A stretch of 64,000 bases of DNA from Glycine soja (Eukaryota; Streptophyta; Magnoliopsida; Fabales; Fabaceae): NCBI RefSeq assembly GCF_004193775.1, contig NC_041018.1, positions 40,404,677-40,468,676 of the forward strand, given 5' to 3'. Shown here one piece after another: positions 13,948 to 25,790 of this stretch (position 1 is its first letter; each line of letters starts with the position of its first letter). The notes under the pieces are model-generated. The model saw only the letters and a program-made list of their open reading frames with translations, was not told the DNA's origin and ran no database searches. The position numbers were made by a program, and so were the translations under genes.

Positions 13948-14829
13948 ATGGAAGTGGTGGTACAAAGTCCTAGTAGTCCAACCATGGATAATTTCGATTT
14001 TGGTGGCAACATGGGTTCGATCTATCAAAGTGTCCCTTCTTCACCAAAAGGTTTTGGTAATTACTACCTAAGCGCACCCACGAGTCCATCTAGGATGTCT
14101 GAATTATTCAGCGAATTTGAATATTATTCTTCAGCTTCACCCTCTTCATTCGAAGCCGCCAACATAATTGATGATGATGACGACGACGAAAACAAGGACT
14201 ACAGTTTCGCGTTTTATGTTAATCGCGATCAATCCGACAAGTCCTCTCGCTCGGCCGAAGAGCTCTTCCACGGTGGCAAAATCAAGCCCTTGAACGAGCC
14301 ACGTTCTTCTTCTAAGGACTCTTCTGTTGCTGAACAAAAAAGAGGCAGAGAAAGAGAGAGAACTTCTTCTTCAACAACAACGTTGTCATCTTCGAACTCG
14401 GGTGGTCGTAGGGTGACACGATCACACTCTCCTTATAGAAAATCATGGGAAGTTGAACAACAACAACAACAACCTCAACCTCGGAGCAGCAAACAGGAAT
14501 CAAGTGCAAGTGTTTTGTCCTCGAGTACTTCTTCCAAGGGTTCGAAGAGGTGGTGGCTGAAGGACTTTTTGTTGTTCCGTAGTGCCTCCGAAGGGAGAGG
14601 TTCAAGCAAAGATGCATTGAAGAAGTACTACAAGAAGAATAGTAACGAAGAGGTTAAAGGGTCGTCGAGTTTTAGATCCTCGGATTCGTCGAGATCAAGA
14701 AAGGAACCGCTTTCGGCGCATGAGTTGCACTATGCCATGAAGAGACAAGAGTCCGAGGATATGAAGAAGAGAACCTTCTTGCCTTACAGACAAGGGATTC
14801 TGGGAAGGTTGGCTGGTTTCGGAATCTAG
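13948..14829 (+). CDS. DUF1645 family protein, intronless
   Basis: A single open frame of 293 codons plus TAG, with a good start context (AAAC AAG ATG G). Near the N-terminus are repeated Ser-Pro blocks (VPSSPKGFGNYYLSAPTSPS). The family hallmark follows: an acidic Asp tract leading to FAFYVNRD and then SAEELFHGGKIKPL. The middle is low-complexity Ser/Gln/Arg. A basic-aromatic block (KGSKRWWLKDFLLFRS) and a conserved C-terminal end (TFLPYRQGILGRLAGFGI) complete the family pattern. No signal peptide or membrane segment is seen; the basic patches would fit a nuclear protein. DUF1645 proteins are plant-specific, often stress- or growth-related, with unknown biochemical activity. Confidence 0.92.
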   Translation: MEVVVQSPSSPTMDNFDFGGNMGSIYQSVPSSPKGFGNYYLSAPTSPSRMSELFSEFEYYSSASPSSFEAANIIDDDDDDENKDYSFAFYVNRDQSDKSSRSAEELFHGGKIKPLNEPRSSSKDSSVAEQKRGRERERTSSSTTTLSSSNSGGRRVTRSHSPYRKSWEVEQQQQQPQPRSSKQESSASVLSSSTSSKGSKRWWLKDFLLFRSASEGRGSSKDALKKYYKKNSNEEVKGSSSFRSSDSSRSRKEPLSAHELHYAMKRQESEDMKKRTFLPYRQGILGRLAGFGI

Positions 14830-15568
14830 TTTTAATTACCAGATCATGGTGATGATGATGAGGTTTCCTTGATGAATTTTCGTGTATACCCAGTTGTTGT
14901 TTTTGTTTTTTAGTGAAAAAGAAAATGTTGTATTCTTTTGTTAAATTGTAATTTCTCTCAAGTGGGTTTAAGCTGTGTATGTTGACCCAATCATTTGTCC
15001 TTTATGTAAAGGCCAGGTAATTATATATTATGATGCGAGTTGCAATTTGCGAATCATCGCGGTCAATTTTAAACTATACATCATTTACTTCATCAATGTA
15101 GAAGAAAGATAATGCGTTTCATGTCCAACAAATTCTATGCAATTGTTTTCTTTAAATTCCCGTACATAGTTCGAACTAAAATAAGGAAAAATCATTTTCA
15201 GTTTGGTAAGTTAGGAGTGTTTAACTTTAGTTGAATAATATGTGCATGAGTGATCAAAAATCTTAATTGACTATCTCGATTATCAAGACCTTAATTTTCA
15301 AAAAAGAACAGATATCAAATTCAATTTGGTTATTGAGTAATAAAATTCAATTATAAATTTGACTTTTTTTTTATGTTGAGCAATTATGAATACTTGTAAA
15401 CAAAGTATTTAATCTTGATATGAATTAAATATCAACTTGATCAAATTGACAAAGACGATCGATTAACAGAATTTGCCAAGAATTGCAAAGTTGAAGATTG
15501 TAGAAATTGAAAATGTGATCACTTTAATTAAAAGGATTAAATACGATTCTGGTGCTCCGAATATTGAA

Positions 15569-16053
15569 CCATATTGATTTTAGTTCCTCCAAAATAATTC
15601 TATTGCATTTGATTTCTGGAATTTTTAAACTCTCATTTTAAGTCCTTTATTTAATTCTTATTTTTTTTTTCAGTTAAAAGTTTGCAACAAAATTTATTTT
15701 AAGATTATGATTTTTGTTTTCAGCATTAGCATTCAGTTATCTCGCAAGAATAAAAAAAATATAGATTACAATTTTATTATTCACAAACAAATACATACAT
15801 TTAAATTCATATATTACCTTTGTAGTGAAACCAAATTCTGGAAAGAAAAAAAAACATCAACATAACATGTGTATTGACTGTAACAATTCGAGTCACAGTT
15901 ACGTACATTGCCTACAATAGGTGAAGTATATCTTATATTTAACAAAAAAATATATTACCAAAGTTAAATAAATGAATTAAATTTTTTTAAAAAAAAATTC
16001 AAGGATCAAATGCAATAAAATTATTTTTAGAGGATTAAAACTAATATGAGTCA
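15569..16053. repeat. Inverted-repeat (MITE-like) element
   Basis: The left arm (about 15569-15632), containing TATTGCATTTGAT and TTTTAGTTCCTCC, pairs with a right arm (about 15992-16053) containing ATCAAATGCAATA and AGAGGATTAAAAC. The interior of about 360 bp is non-coding. Arm similarity is clear but not perfect, so this is an older insertion. The exact ends are uncertain. Confidence 0.6.
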
Positions 16054-16763
16054 CTATTTGAATTAAAGCCACCGATTCATAAAGTAACCAAATATTTAAT
16101 CTACTTTAAAATAATGTGTTTAACCAAACCAGATTCATAAAGTACTCCTCTAAAAATAATGGATTTGAATAAGTCTGTATTTAATTGACTGTCCCAAAGA
16201 TAAGGAAAACATAAGAAAGCAAAATAGGTTTGTGATTCTATTTCAATCACCGCCTTCCCTGTTAAAACCGGAATCACTTTTAAGCTGACTAAAAACGATG
16301 TATCTATGTTTGGATCAGCTTAGATCACCTCAAACTTACTTTTATTCCTGTAAATTTAATTTAATTGGCTACTATGTTTGGTTGTCATTCAAAATATTTT
16401 GTTCAGCTATATTTGCCAGTAATTTGAGTTTCAATTCAAAGCAACATCATAGTTGCTTAGTTATAAAAGTTTAGTTTTCTGTTAGTACTTTTAATTTGTA
16501 TTGTTATAAGAACAACATCAAGTAAAAAATACTTTTGGTGTTATTTGAATAAATTTTATTTCATCAACCTACTTTAAGATAAAAATATTTAAATATAAAT
16601 CACTTATAATAAACTTTTTTTATTATCAAATTATTTGAAATTAATGGTAGCATACTATTTTACAATTAAGATACTCAAAGTAAAAAGGTATGCACCAGGA
16701 GAAAAAAGGTTACATGAGAAAAAACGTTATTTATTTATAATATAAAAAGTTTTATATAGTCTA

Positions 16764-16854
16764 TATGATAAATTTATTAATTTTTAAAATAATTATTTTA
16801 ATCATATTTTATTATGTATGATAAATTTATTAATTTTTAAAATAATTATTTTAA
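16764..16854. repeat. Direct repeat pair in AT-rich DNA
   Basis: The segment starting TATGATAAATTTATTAATTT occurs at 16764-16800 and again at about 16817-16854, nearly identical over 37 bp. It is followed by sequence with the motif GATTAAATAATAAT, also present near 41,200 and in related form near 53,000. This suggests a dispersed non-coding repeat family. Confidence 0.55.
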
Positions 16855-19800
16855 AATAATTTAAACTATAATTTATGATTAAATAATAATATAAAATTAT
16901 TTTACACCGTATGAATATATATTAAATTATTTTTTTATTCAAACTAATTATGTACACTGTATCAATATTACCCTTGTGTTATGGTTGACATATAGAGAGG
17001 TCAGGTTACATTCTCCCTGATTTGTTCGATCTTCAGGAGATTTATATCAAAATCTTTTATTTTAGCATTTGTCTCATAAATTATACTGTTTTCAAAATAT
17101 TCTTTTTTATATCTTCAAAATATTAAATATGTTTCGATTTTGAGTCACGTTAAAAATATATGAAATAGTTATTATATTAAAAAAAACATTTTATGTCATA
17201 TTAAAATAGTCATTCTATATATCAATTAAGATTTGAAGTTTTAATATTGCATGCTGCATTCATGAAGTGGTATATATGTCTGTTTATGAAATGACCTGCG
17301 CCCTGTTGCATTCCTGCAAGGCCAATAATAGAATGACCTACTTGTTACTTGCTGAGTTGAATGCGAATTTTTTTTCCCATTTAATTTTTTTATATATCAA
17401 AACAACGTCTATCCAAAGCTGTGAAACATTAGCACCCATGCATCCTGGCTACATACCAATAGTGAAATTGTATTTGTATAACAACAAAAATATTTACAAA
17501 AAATAAGAGAGAGAAATGATTAATGGTCATTGGTAGGGTGAACCAGAACCACTTTAATAGGTGATCTAAAATGGGCCATGCATGCATGATTTTTAACCAT
17601 CAAATGAATCATTTTATTATAGGTCCTTTTACACCAGATCTTTTTTACCCTTTCCAGCATCATCTTCAATCGCGTGCTCAATGGAGGTTGCAGTGGAAGG
17701 GAGTCATGTGTGTGCAGAAAAGGCCAAAAAAAAAAGTGATTATAGATCTGAATCCATGACTAGTGATCAACACGTAATGGGTGTTGGTGTCAGAGAAGAT
17801 GAAGTCTTCGGGCTGGTAGAGGCGGCGAGGAAAGAAGATAAAAAAAAAAAATCACCATTGATGACGACAAACGGTGGTCGAAAAGTTTTCTGTGAGAGAT
17901 GTGGAGTTATATGGTGATAATGAGATCAATTCAATGGTTAATGATAGAGTGTGAACCACTTACAAAATGCTTCATCCTAGAATGCTTCAATTCAATAGGT
18001 TCAACAATTACTACTAAAATAGATTCTCATATCATTTTATAGTTTAACTTAAACTCAACCTAAAAAAAACTAGAATTAGAGTTGCCTATACTTATATGAA
18101 AATGAATTCTTTACACGGTGATATTATCATTGCACAATATCCTAGTCTTCCAATAAATTTCATCACCAGTATATATTTGTAAATTGTGGCATATATTTTG
18201 AACTTAACATCATATATTTTTATTTTAAAAGAATAAATTTTGAGATCATGACACCTGATATAATTTTTAAAAAAATACTATATAGAAAAATCAATATCCA
18301 CTTATATGCATTATTTTAAACAATTCATTAGTTAATGTGTGAAATCTTTTAACATACATAGAAAAAAGAATATTATAAAAAAATTATATAAAATAGATAG
18401 GTGATGTTACATGAATGGTGAATATTCCCACCACGTACCACCAGCAGTTTCCTATCTGTATTAATTCCTCTCTTCATCGTTGCTCCATAGCCATTGTCAC
18501 TGACCCCACCCATGACACCAGAGAGTCTATCGTTCATTCAGCGAGGAATTAATTGAATACAAATTCAACGATTATCAACGAAAAATCAAAGAGAGATGAA
18601 ATTCCGGCCAATGCTATGATGTTTCAAAATTAAAGAAGAAAAAGGAAAAAATCTAAAGCTACGCGTTGCAAATCCCGCTCGCTTTTTTGCTAAACATGTA
18701 ACAAGAAATGCTGTACAATATATATACGGGTATAAATTAGGGGTGCTATGAGTTAAATTAGTTCAGGTCTAGAATAAAACTAAATTTGAACTAATTATTT
18801 TTAATTGAGTTAGTTTAGTTTAGGTTTTAAAAAATATTGTCAATCTGACTCAAATTAATTTATAAGAATGGGGTGGTTTGGCATTGAGTTATGATAAAAG
18901 AAATATTATATTATTTTTAAGTTTGTAAATTTATCATATAAAAAGTGAGATAAACTTTAAATTTTATGTTTCACTATAAATGAAATGAAAATAATGTGAA
19001 TGTATATATATAAAGAATGAATAAGGTTTAATAAGCTCTAAGATTTAAGTATTGTATGAACAAATAATTTTATTACTTTACAAAAGACTTCCATTATTAT
19101 AATTTACAGGGATTGAACTCATATTTTTTCATTTTATCTTTTACTTAATTATGATCTTTCTTTATACGCACATCTTAAATATATATCTCAAAACTTAAAA
19201 AAGATAACACATGATTCAAAATTATTGTAAAAAAAATCCTCACATCTTTATTTGTTCGGCTTGTGTTCTAAAATGGGAAAGAAATCTTTCAATGTCATGC
19301 TCAAAATACACATGCTCTATGTAGAGAGTGTGTGGGCCGTAGTTCAGATTTGGACTAAAAGGGTGGTTTGGTGGAACCTATAGTCCTATACATTGTATTT
19401 GTATCCCCTATATTAAATGCCCACTTAAATTTGGGCATGCACAGCACATATATATGGAATACATGCTTCTCAACAGCATGGATTTTTTTTCTCTATGAGA
19501 GCGGGCTAAAGTGGCAACTCATCAGAGAATACATAGGGTCCTTTTGTAGAAAGCAGATATGATATGATAATCCCATAGGACCATGGTAGCCACATATATG
19601 AAAAGGTCTATTCTATATATTCTTCATCATTCGTTTCTGTAATCACGTTTGTCTAGCTGAATAGTTACCCACTGGCCTAATATATACATGATAGGTAACT
19701 GAATGGATTTCATGGGGCATTTTGCAATGTCAATGAGAGAGTGAGAACACAGAAAAAGAGGAGGAGAGACAATCCACTTGGGTGAATCTAGTGGTAAGGT

Positions 19801-20634
19801 TTAGGTAGTATATACTCAGGATTTTAGTCTATCTAATCTTCTTATCGTCATTTTCATAAATAAATAAAATAGTGTAATATTTACAATAAGTTTTTCGAAA
19901 ACTTTTTACAATGATTTTTTTTCCTGTTTTTATACTACATCCCATGTTTTATATAAGTACTTCTTAATTAAACTTTTCTTCTTATTTCTTTTCTTTAATT
20001 ATAAAATTTAATTTATTAAATTTTTTTTGTATGAATGACATTATGCAAGAGTCTAAGGAGGGTACCAAACGTTATCAGATTGGGATTCAGTTAGTTCCAT
20101 TCACCATGAAGGCAACTAAAGTAGTGATGATGAGAAGGAAGAGGAACTTTGCGGTGACTCTCAGACGAAGAACATATATAATAATGTTGGAGCTGTAAAT
20201 GTTGGTAAAAGAAGTTTCATTGGATAAAAATGGATAGTTAAATAATACTACTATATAAGTAAGAAAAATTTCACTCAACCAAAATGCTAATCTTTTAGAT
20301 GGGATGTTATTAAATTTACTTGTATAATCTGTACCAACTTTTGTTTTTTTGGTATAATTTGCTCGGGGCATAAAGATATATACCTCTCTAGTCTCCAGTG
20401 TGATTAAATCCTGGTATAATAAGGCAACTGGCTACAAGTAGTATTATTATCTAATACTTGCAAAGTTTTGGATTAGATGTGTTTGTACATTTATTTGTTT
20501 AATTTATTTTCACTGTCCAAGTGCCATTATTTAATCTTTATGAATCATGGATATTTATATTAGACATGATATCAAATTCATTTTTGTAATTTATTCTAAT
20601 AGTTGTGGATTTTTTTATTTTTTTTATGGTTCTA

Positions 20635-20755
20635 GACCAGCTGTAGAGACTGAAGTTTTGGCTCTTTTTCAAGCTATCAAAACTGGGTTTCTGATTTGGG
20701 TTTTCAGCAAGTTGATTTTTTTTTATGGATTGCAAATCCGTTGTAGATGGTGTTA
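20635..20755 (+). pseudogene. Frameshifted RNase H-like (RVT_3) retroelement fragment
   Basis: In one frame the DNA reads AVETEVLALFQAIKTG. After a frame change it reads DLGFQQVDFF, and after a second change at a poly-T run it reads MDCKSVVDGVK. This order matches the RNase H-like domain found at the end of plant non-LTR reverse transcriptases and derived host genes: an E-x-x-A-L helix, then a D-C-K-x-V-V-D strand and helix. Two frameshifts in about 120 bp and no flanking reverse transcriptase indicate a dead fragment. Identification is by motif recognition only. Confidence 0.6.
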
Positions 20756-22913
20756 AAGGTAAGTGTACAGTCTCAGTTAGCTGCCATTCTTCATATTTTC
20801 CAAATACAAACTCAGTTAAGATGTGTTACACGACAAGTTAAATTCGTAGTTACTTATATTCAGGATACTATATATTATCAATGACATGCTATGATTTTGT
20901 TGTTTGAAAAATAAAATAAAGTTATCCAACACATTCAAGAATGTATCTATAGTGTGTTAATCCCCTCAGTTTCCAACAAAGATCAACCACCGTCAACAGT
21001 TAGCACACGTGAAATTGAGTAGGACCTACCCACCCGGCAAAGGGGTTGGAAGGAGACACAAGAGATTCCACCGTCACGCTAAAATCTCTTATTACAGAAA
21101 TTCAAATCCCTTTTTTATTTTATATTTTATGGGACAATACACACGAATTGAAATCAACAATATCATGCTCCAATTTCAGGCCATTTCATGCAATAATTAT
21201 ATCTGGCCCATCCAATATATATCACGCAATGTACATTGTTGTCCTCTTGTTGTACGTGAACTATTCTCTCCTGACAATGCATTTTCTCATTAGATTTTTA
21301 TATCTGAAAACAATATTGTGCATATTTTTTGTCACAAATTTTACACGAGAATATATCTCCGAGATGGATACTAAGAATTAATCGATCAAAATAGTAAGAT
21401 TATTTAAGAGAATAATCTCTTCTAACATGAATATTTCATACACACAATTCTCTGTTTTAATTAATCTAACTGGTATTAAGCCAAACCCTCACAACAAGAC
21501 GTACACAAGACAAGTTGGATACAAATTAAATCTCCTTTATATTTAATTAGCATTCACTGTACTTTTTCTCTAACCTTACGTAAGGGTATTTAAATCAGTC
21601 TACGCAATAAAGTGGGGACGAAATAAGAGTAGGAATTTGCGTGCTTCCTAAAGTATCTCAATATTGTTAAAAAGAAAATATTATATATTTTAAAATTTTA
21701 AGGCGTAAATTATTTTTAAAAATGAAAATTGTTTTAACTTCGATCGGTTTGAAAATCTTTTTCTAAATTTCTCAAAGCCTGTCATTACTTACTGCCAACA
21801 TTAATGTTTGTACTGAACTGTGCTATAAGTTAGAGTTTGTGCACTCCTCAAAGAGTTGAAATTGGCTAGAATCAACGAGTTGTTTTTCATTCAACTGCAA
21901 TTTCTCTTCTTTCTTTTTTCCCCTCAAAGGATTTAATTGTCACTGTCTCTCTTCTTTCAAATCAATTGATTACAAATTAAAATGAATACTCTCTAACACA
22001 AACTTCATTTATTAAAGTCTTAAAAATCGTGTTAAGATTAAAAAATTATTCTTAATTTTTAATTATGTTTATTTGTTACATTGACAAGTATTACACCGAG
22101 ACATATTTAACATTCTTTTATAAAAAGTTAATAAATTTTATCTAAATCATTTGATATTTACGTACTTTAATTATATGATATACTCACATTTTTATATAAT
22201 AATTGATTATAATCATAAAACTTACATATCAAATTTGACCTACACAAACCTAGGCTAAAACACTAACTATCTCACCATTATAAATAAGACATAATATTTT
22301 ACGAAATGAAAAATATTTTAACTTTTCATTTAAAAATCCTTATTTAAATTTCTCGATGCCTGTGAGTCTGTCAGTACTCGGAGGCAGCAAAATTTCACTA
22401 ACAAGTAACAACTATATCCATATCTAATATATATACTAACGAAGACAAAGAGAATGATTAATTAATGGAAAATAAGAAAAGATGTTTACGGAATATATAG
22501 TACAAAAACGACACACAGGTCAAAGAAACAAAGGGAAGACAAACCCAAATTAATCAGAATCAATAGGAATAGCAAAATGCTTGATTTACACTCAATATAT
22601 TATCAAACACTTAAAAAGATAGAAAAAAAAATATAATAATAAGATACAGATCAAGTTTATGAAATGATAGAAAAAAATAAATTATCAAAAGATTATTGAT
22701 TGAATGTTTAAAATAAAATAAAAAATGATGTATTATTATTCTGATAAAAATAATAAATAAAAACTAGAACCTAAATGAATTAGGTATGCTAGGCAGCCAG
22801 CAAGAAAGAAAACTTAGTTCTCCCAGACAATAAATTACATAATCCCTCACCCCAGTTTCCTAGAAACTCCCTTCAACTCGTGCATGCATGAACCTTACCC
22901 ATTTCCCTCTCCA

Positions 22914-22922
22914 TATATATAA
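22914..22922 (+). promoter_or_regulatory. TATA box of the MYB gene
   Basis: TATATATAA lies 71 bp upstream of the chosen MYB start at 22993. A transcript starting about 30 bp downstream would exclude the upstream in-frame ATG at 22888, so this box decides the start codon. An RY-type sequence TGCATGCATG lies just upstream at 22881-22890. Confidence 0.6.
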
Positions 22923-22992
22923 CTTCCCCGACAACCATCACTCTTCTAAGTGTCACACTCTAAAACACAAACAAACCCCAAAAAAAGAAAAG

Positions 22993-23631
22993 ATGAAAGC
23001 AATGAAACGCTGCTCTTCATCATCTTCCTCTTCTTATTCTTCTGCTTCTGAGTCCACCCCACAAAGCAATCAAAATAAAAATAGTAATAACTTTTGCTAC
23101 AAAATAAAAGGCCCATGGAGTGCCAAGGAGGATCGGATTCTGACCGGCCTCGTGGAGGCCCATGGCCCGAGAAACTGGGCCTCGATAAGCCGTCACATTA
23201 AGGGTCGGTCCGGGAAGTCCTGCCGGCTTCGGTGGTGTAACCAACTGAGTCCAACGGTGGAGCACCGACCCTTCTCCACGCGCGAGGACGAGGTTATATT
23301 ACACGCGCACGCGCGGTTCGGGAACAAGTGGGCCACCATCGCGAGAATGCTACCGGGCCGAACCGACAATGCCGTCAAGAACCACTGGAACGCCACGCTC
23401 AAGCGGCGTCGTTTTGGTGCTGACGTGGTGGTGGAGGATGATCCGTTGACCGCGTTGACTCTGGCGCCGCCCGGGAGTGGTTGTTGTGGCCGTGGAGAGG
23501 AGCGGCGGGGAGTTTCGCCGGCGGGGTTTTGGGATGCGATGCGGGACGTGGTGGCGAGGGAAGTGAGAGGGTACGTGTCTTCCTCGTTTTCTGACAACTT
23601 GGCCTCTAATGAGGGATTATCCAAATATTAA
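22993..23631 (+). CDS. R2R3-MYB transcription factor, subgroup 22 (MYB44/70/73/77-like)
   Basis: 212 aa, no intron. A Ser-rich N-terminus precedes R2 (from KGPWSAKEDRILTGLVEAHG, about residues 39-88) and R3 (about 91-139). The subgroup-typical join RSGKSCRLRWCNQLSPTVEH and the end GRTDNAVKNHWNATLKRR are present, with regularly spaced tryptophans. Downstream are DPLTALTLAPPG and FWDAMRDVVAREVRGYV, which match conserved subgroup-22 tail motifs. Members of this subgroup are nuclear DNA-binding regulators of abscisic-acid, auxin and stress responses. An in-frame ATG at 22888 would add 35 residues but lies upstream of the TATA box, so 22993 is preferred. At 212 aa the protein is shorter than typical members (about 300 aa). 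The coding DNA is far more GC-rich than its surroundings. Confidence 0.93.
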   Translation: MKAMKRCSSSSSSSYSSASESTPQSNQNKNSNNFCYKIKGPWSAKEDRILTGLVEAHGPRNWASISRHIKGRSGKSCRLRWCNQLSPTVEHRPFSTREDEVILHAHARFGNKWATIARMLPGRTDNAVKNHWNATLKRRRFGADVVVEDDPLTALTLAPPGSGCCGRGEERRGVSPAGFWDAMRDVVAREVRGYVSSSFSDNLASNEGLSKY

Positions 23632-23926
23632 TGTTTTTTTTTTCATGATTTATTAAGGGAATTTATGTGGTTTAGTTATTATTGGACTTCAGGACCCATA
23701 AGGGGAACAGTTCAGTGTAAAATTTGTATTATTGATTAATTAAAAATCAATTTAAATATCATACTACTATTTCATATGTAATTATTATAAATTTTAATTA
23801 TGTAGTAATTGATTATTAAGTGATATTATAAATATTAGTATATGTAAATTTTTTTAGCGAATGGTATATGTAAATATTTAAATCAACTTATAATAATAAT
23901 TTCGTTTGATTAATATAATTGATATC

Positions 23927-24202
23927 TACCTCCTTCAATCTTGAATATAAATAATAAATTTTTTATTTAATATAAGAAAATCTTAATTATTTATATCTTA
24001 TTTAATGAGATTATTTTTAAAATATTTTTTATTAACTAACATAAAAACTTTTTTATGTTTATATGAAGTTCTAATAAAAAATAATTAAGAAAAAATATTT
24101 ATTTTTTAATTAAAAATAATATATATAATTTAATAAAATTAATTAATTTTTTTAATAAGTATTATATATATATATATATATATATATAATCGGAAGGAGT
24201 AT
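23927..24202. mobile_element. Stowaway-like MITE with internal (TA)13
   Basis: The left end TACCTCCTTCAATC and the right end ATCGGAAGGAGTA are inverted, with outer TA dinucleotides as expected for a Tc1/mariner-type MITE target site. The 276-bp element is almost wholly A/T inside and includes a (TA)13 run at 24163-24188. Termini are short, so confidence is moderate. Confidence 0.5.
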
Positions 24203-25111
24203 CATTTAACCAACTTGGATTATTGGCTCTTCAGAGTTTAGATCGATCCACTAAGACTTAAGAGCATCAAGCTAATTTGCATAAATTCATATGTAAGCAC
24301 TCGCATGACATCCATTTCATTTTATGTTTTTAATGTTATATTCCTCTGACGACAAGAAAATACTTAACCCCAAGCACATTACTAATATGTCTGTAGAAAA
24401 TGATGACCGTAAAATGTTTTATCATACAAAAAGTTGTAACATAAAACTTAATATAATCACAAGAGGATTATATATAAATCACTTTCAATTTATAAACTAA
24501 ATGAAATATAATTCAACCAACCAACATAAACCTCTTTTTTCTCTCTTTATATATATAATATGATATTACTTTGGATAAAAGTTATTGAACGAAACAATTC
24601 AAACTTTCTCTATTTATTTTAATTATATCATTTTGATTAAAATAAGTATTATAATAACCAATCAATTTGAATGTCGCAATCTTGTAAGTAACCTCTTCCT
24701 GCTCTTCTAACTATGATCACATTAGAGATAAGCTCAAATTCATGTTTAAAGTACATATAATCTAGCTGAGCTTGGAAGAAACAATTTGAATAAACCTTTT
24801 AAAGTGTAAAATTAATTGTTACCTTCTACGCGTTTCACTCATATATTGTGGTATAAAGTGCATATACAACGAGCATGCATGATTCACATTTGGTAATAGT
24901 TAATTAATAATGTTCTCATCATATATATCCGGGCAAAAATCTTAGTATAAGATTTAACATACATCCATGAAATCTGGAGCTTGTTAAATTTATAACGATA
25001 AAGCCTATATAAATCAAACCCAAAACAAACAAATTATTGCACAAACATTTGTAGTAAAGCATACTAGTGGCGGGGTAGGGGCCTATGGTTTAACAACTTA
25101 CAACCCATGAC

Positions 25112-25790
25112 TTACTAGTGACACATATAACAATTTTTTAAAGAGTAGCAACTGTACATAACTATTTGGTATCTATCACATGATGAGTATGATAGCGGAG
25201 TGAAACTTGCAACATTTTGTTTTTAGAAAGTCACGATCAAGTAAGTGCCATAGTTAAAGAATGATATAAGATTGATTGAATAGTTAAAAAATTGTAAGAT
25301 ACGAGTTTGATTTTTTCTTTAAGAATGTTAATAAAAAATTAATAATTAATATTTATCAATAAAAAATAAATACTTAGGAATGTATGCAACTTTTTGAATG
25401 GATACATAAATTTATTTGTTTGTTATTTTCTTTACGATTCATTTCAATAAAAACTTGCACCCTATTATTTACTAGTGACACTTATAACAAATTTTTAAAG
25501 AGTAGGAACTTACATAACTATTGCAATGTTCTGTTTTTTAGAAAGTCCTGGCCAAGTGTCTTAGTCAAGTCTAAAGGTGATATAAAATTGATTGAATGAT
25601 TAAAAGAATATAAAAAGATAATGAATTTGATTTTTTTTCTTAAGAATACTAATAAAAAATTAACTATTAATATTTATCAATAAAAAAATATCTTAAGAAT
25701 ATATGCAACTTCATTATAGCTAGTATGAATACATAAATTTGTTTATTTCTTTTATTTTCTTTTAGCTTCATTTCAATTTTCTTTCTTTTC
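25112..25790. repeat. Diverged tandem duplication, unit about 357 bp
   Basis: TTACTAGTGACAC(A/T)TATAAC at 25112 recurs at 25469. The following landmarks then recur in the same order: AAAGAGTAG, TTTTTAGAAAGTC, a TGATTGAAT block, TTAATATTTATCAATAAAAAA, ATGCAACTT and a CATTTCAAT end. Copy 1 is 25112-25468 and copy 2 is 25469 to about 25790. Indels and substitutions show this is not recent. Non-coding. Confidence 0.75.

Larger units (their letters stand above)
14830..22900. other. Intergenic region with repeats and a retroelement fragment
   Basis: The first few hundred bases are the 3' UTR of the DUF1645 gene. The rest is AT-rich. It contains a foldback element (about 15569-16053), a pair of diverged direct repeats (16764-16854) and an RNase H-like retroelement fragment (about 20635-20755). 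Other short open frames, such as those at 17571-17917 and 21009-21381, have no recognisable protein features and are not called. Confidence 0.55.

Noticed and set aside
17571..17917. Two overlapping plus-strand frames, one Lys-rich
   Set aside because: No family motif, poor codon character and no nearby exon; a chance frame is more likely.
23193..23624. 143-codon minus-strand frame
   Set aside because: Antisense shadow of the MYB coding region.
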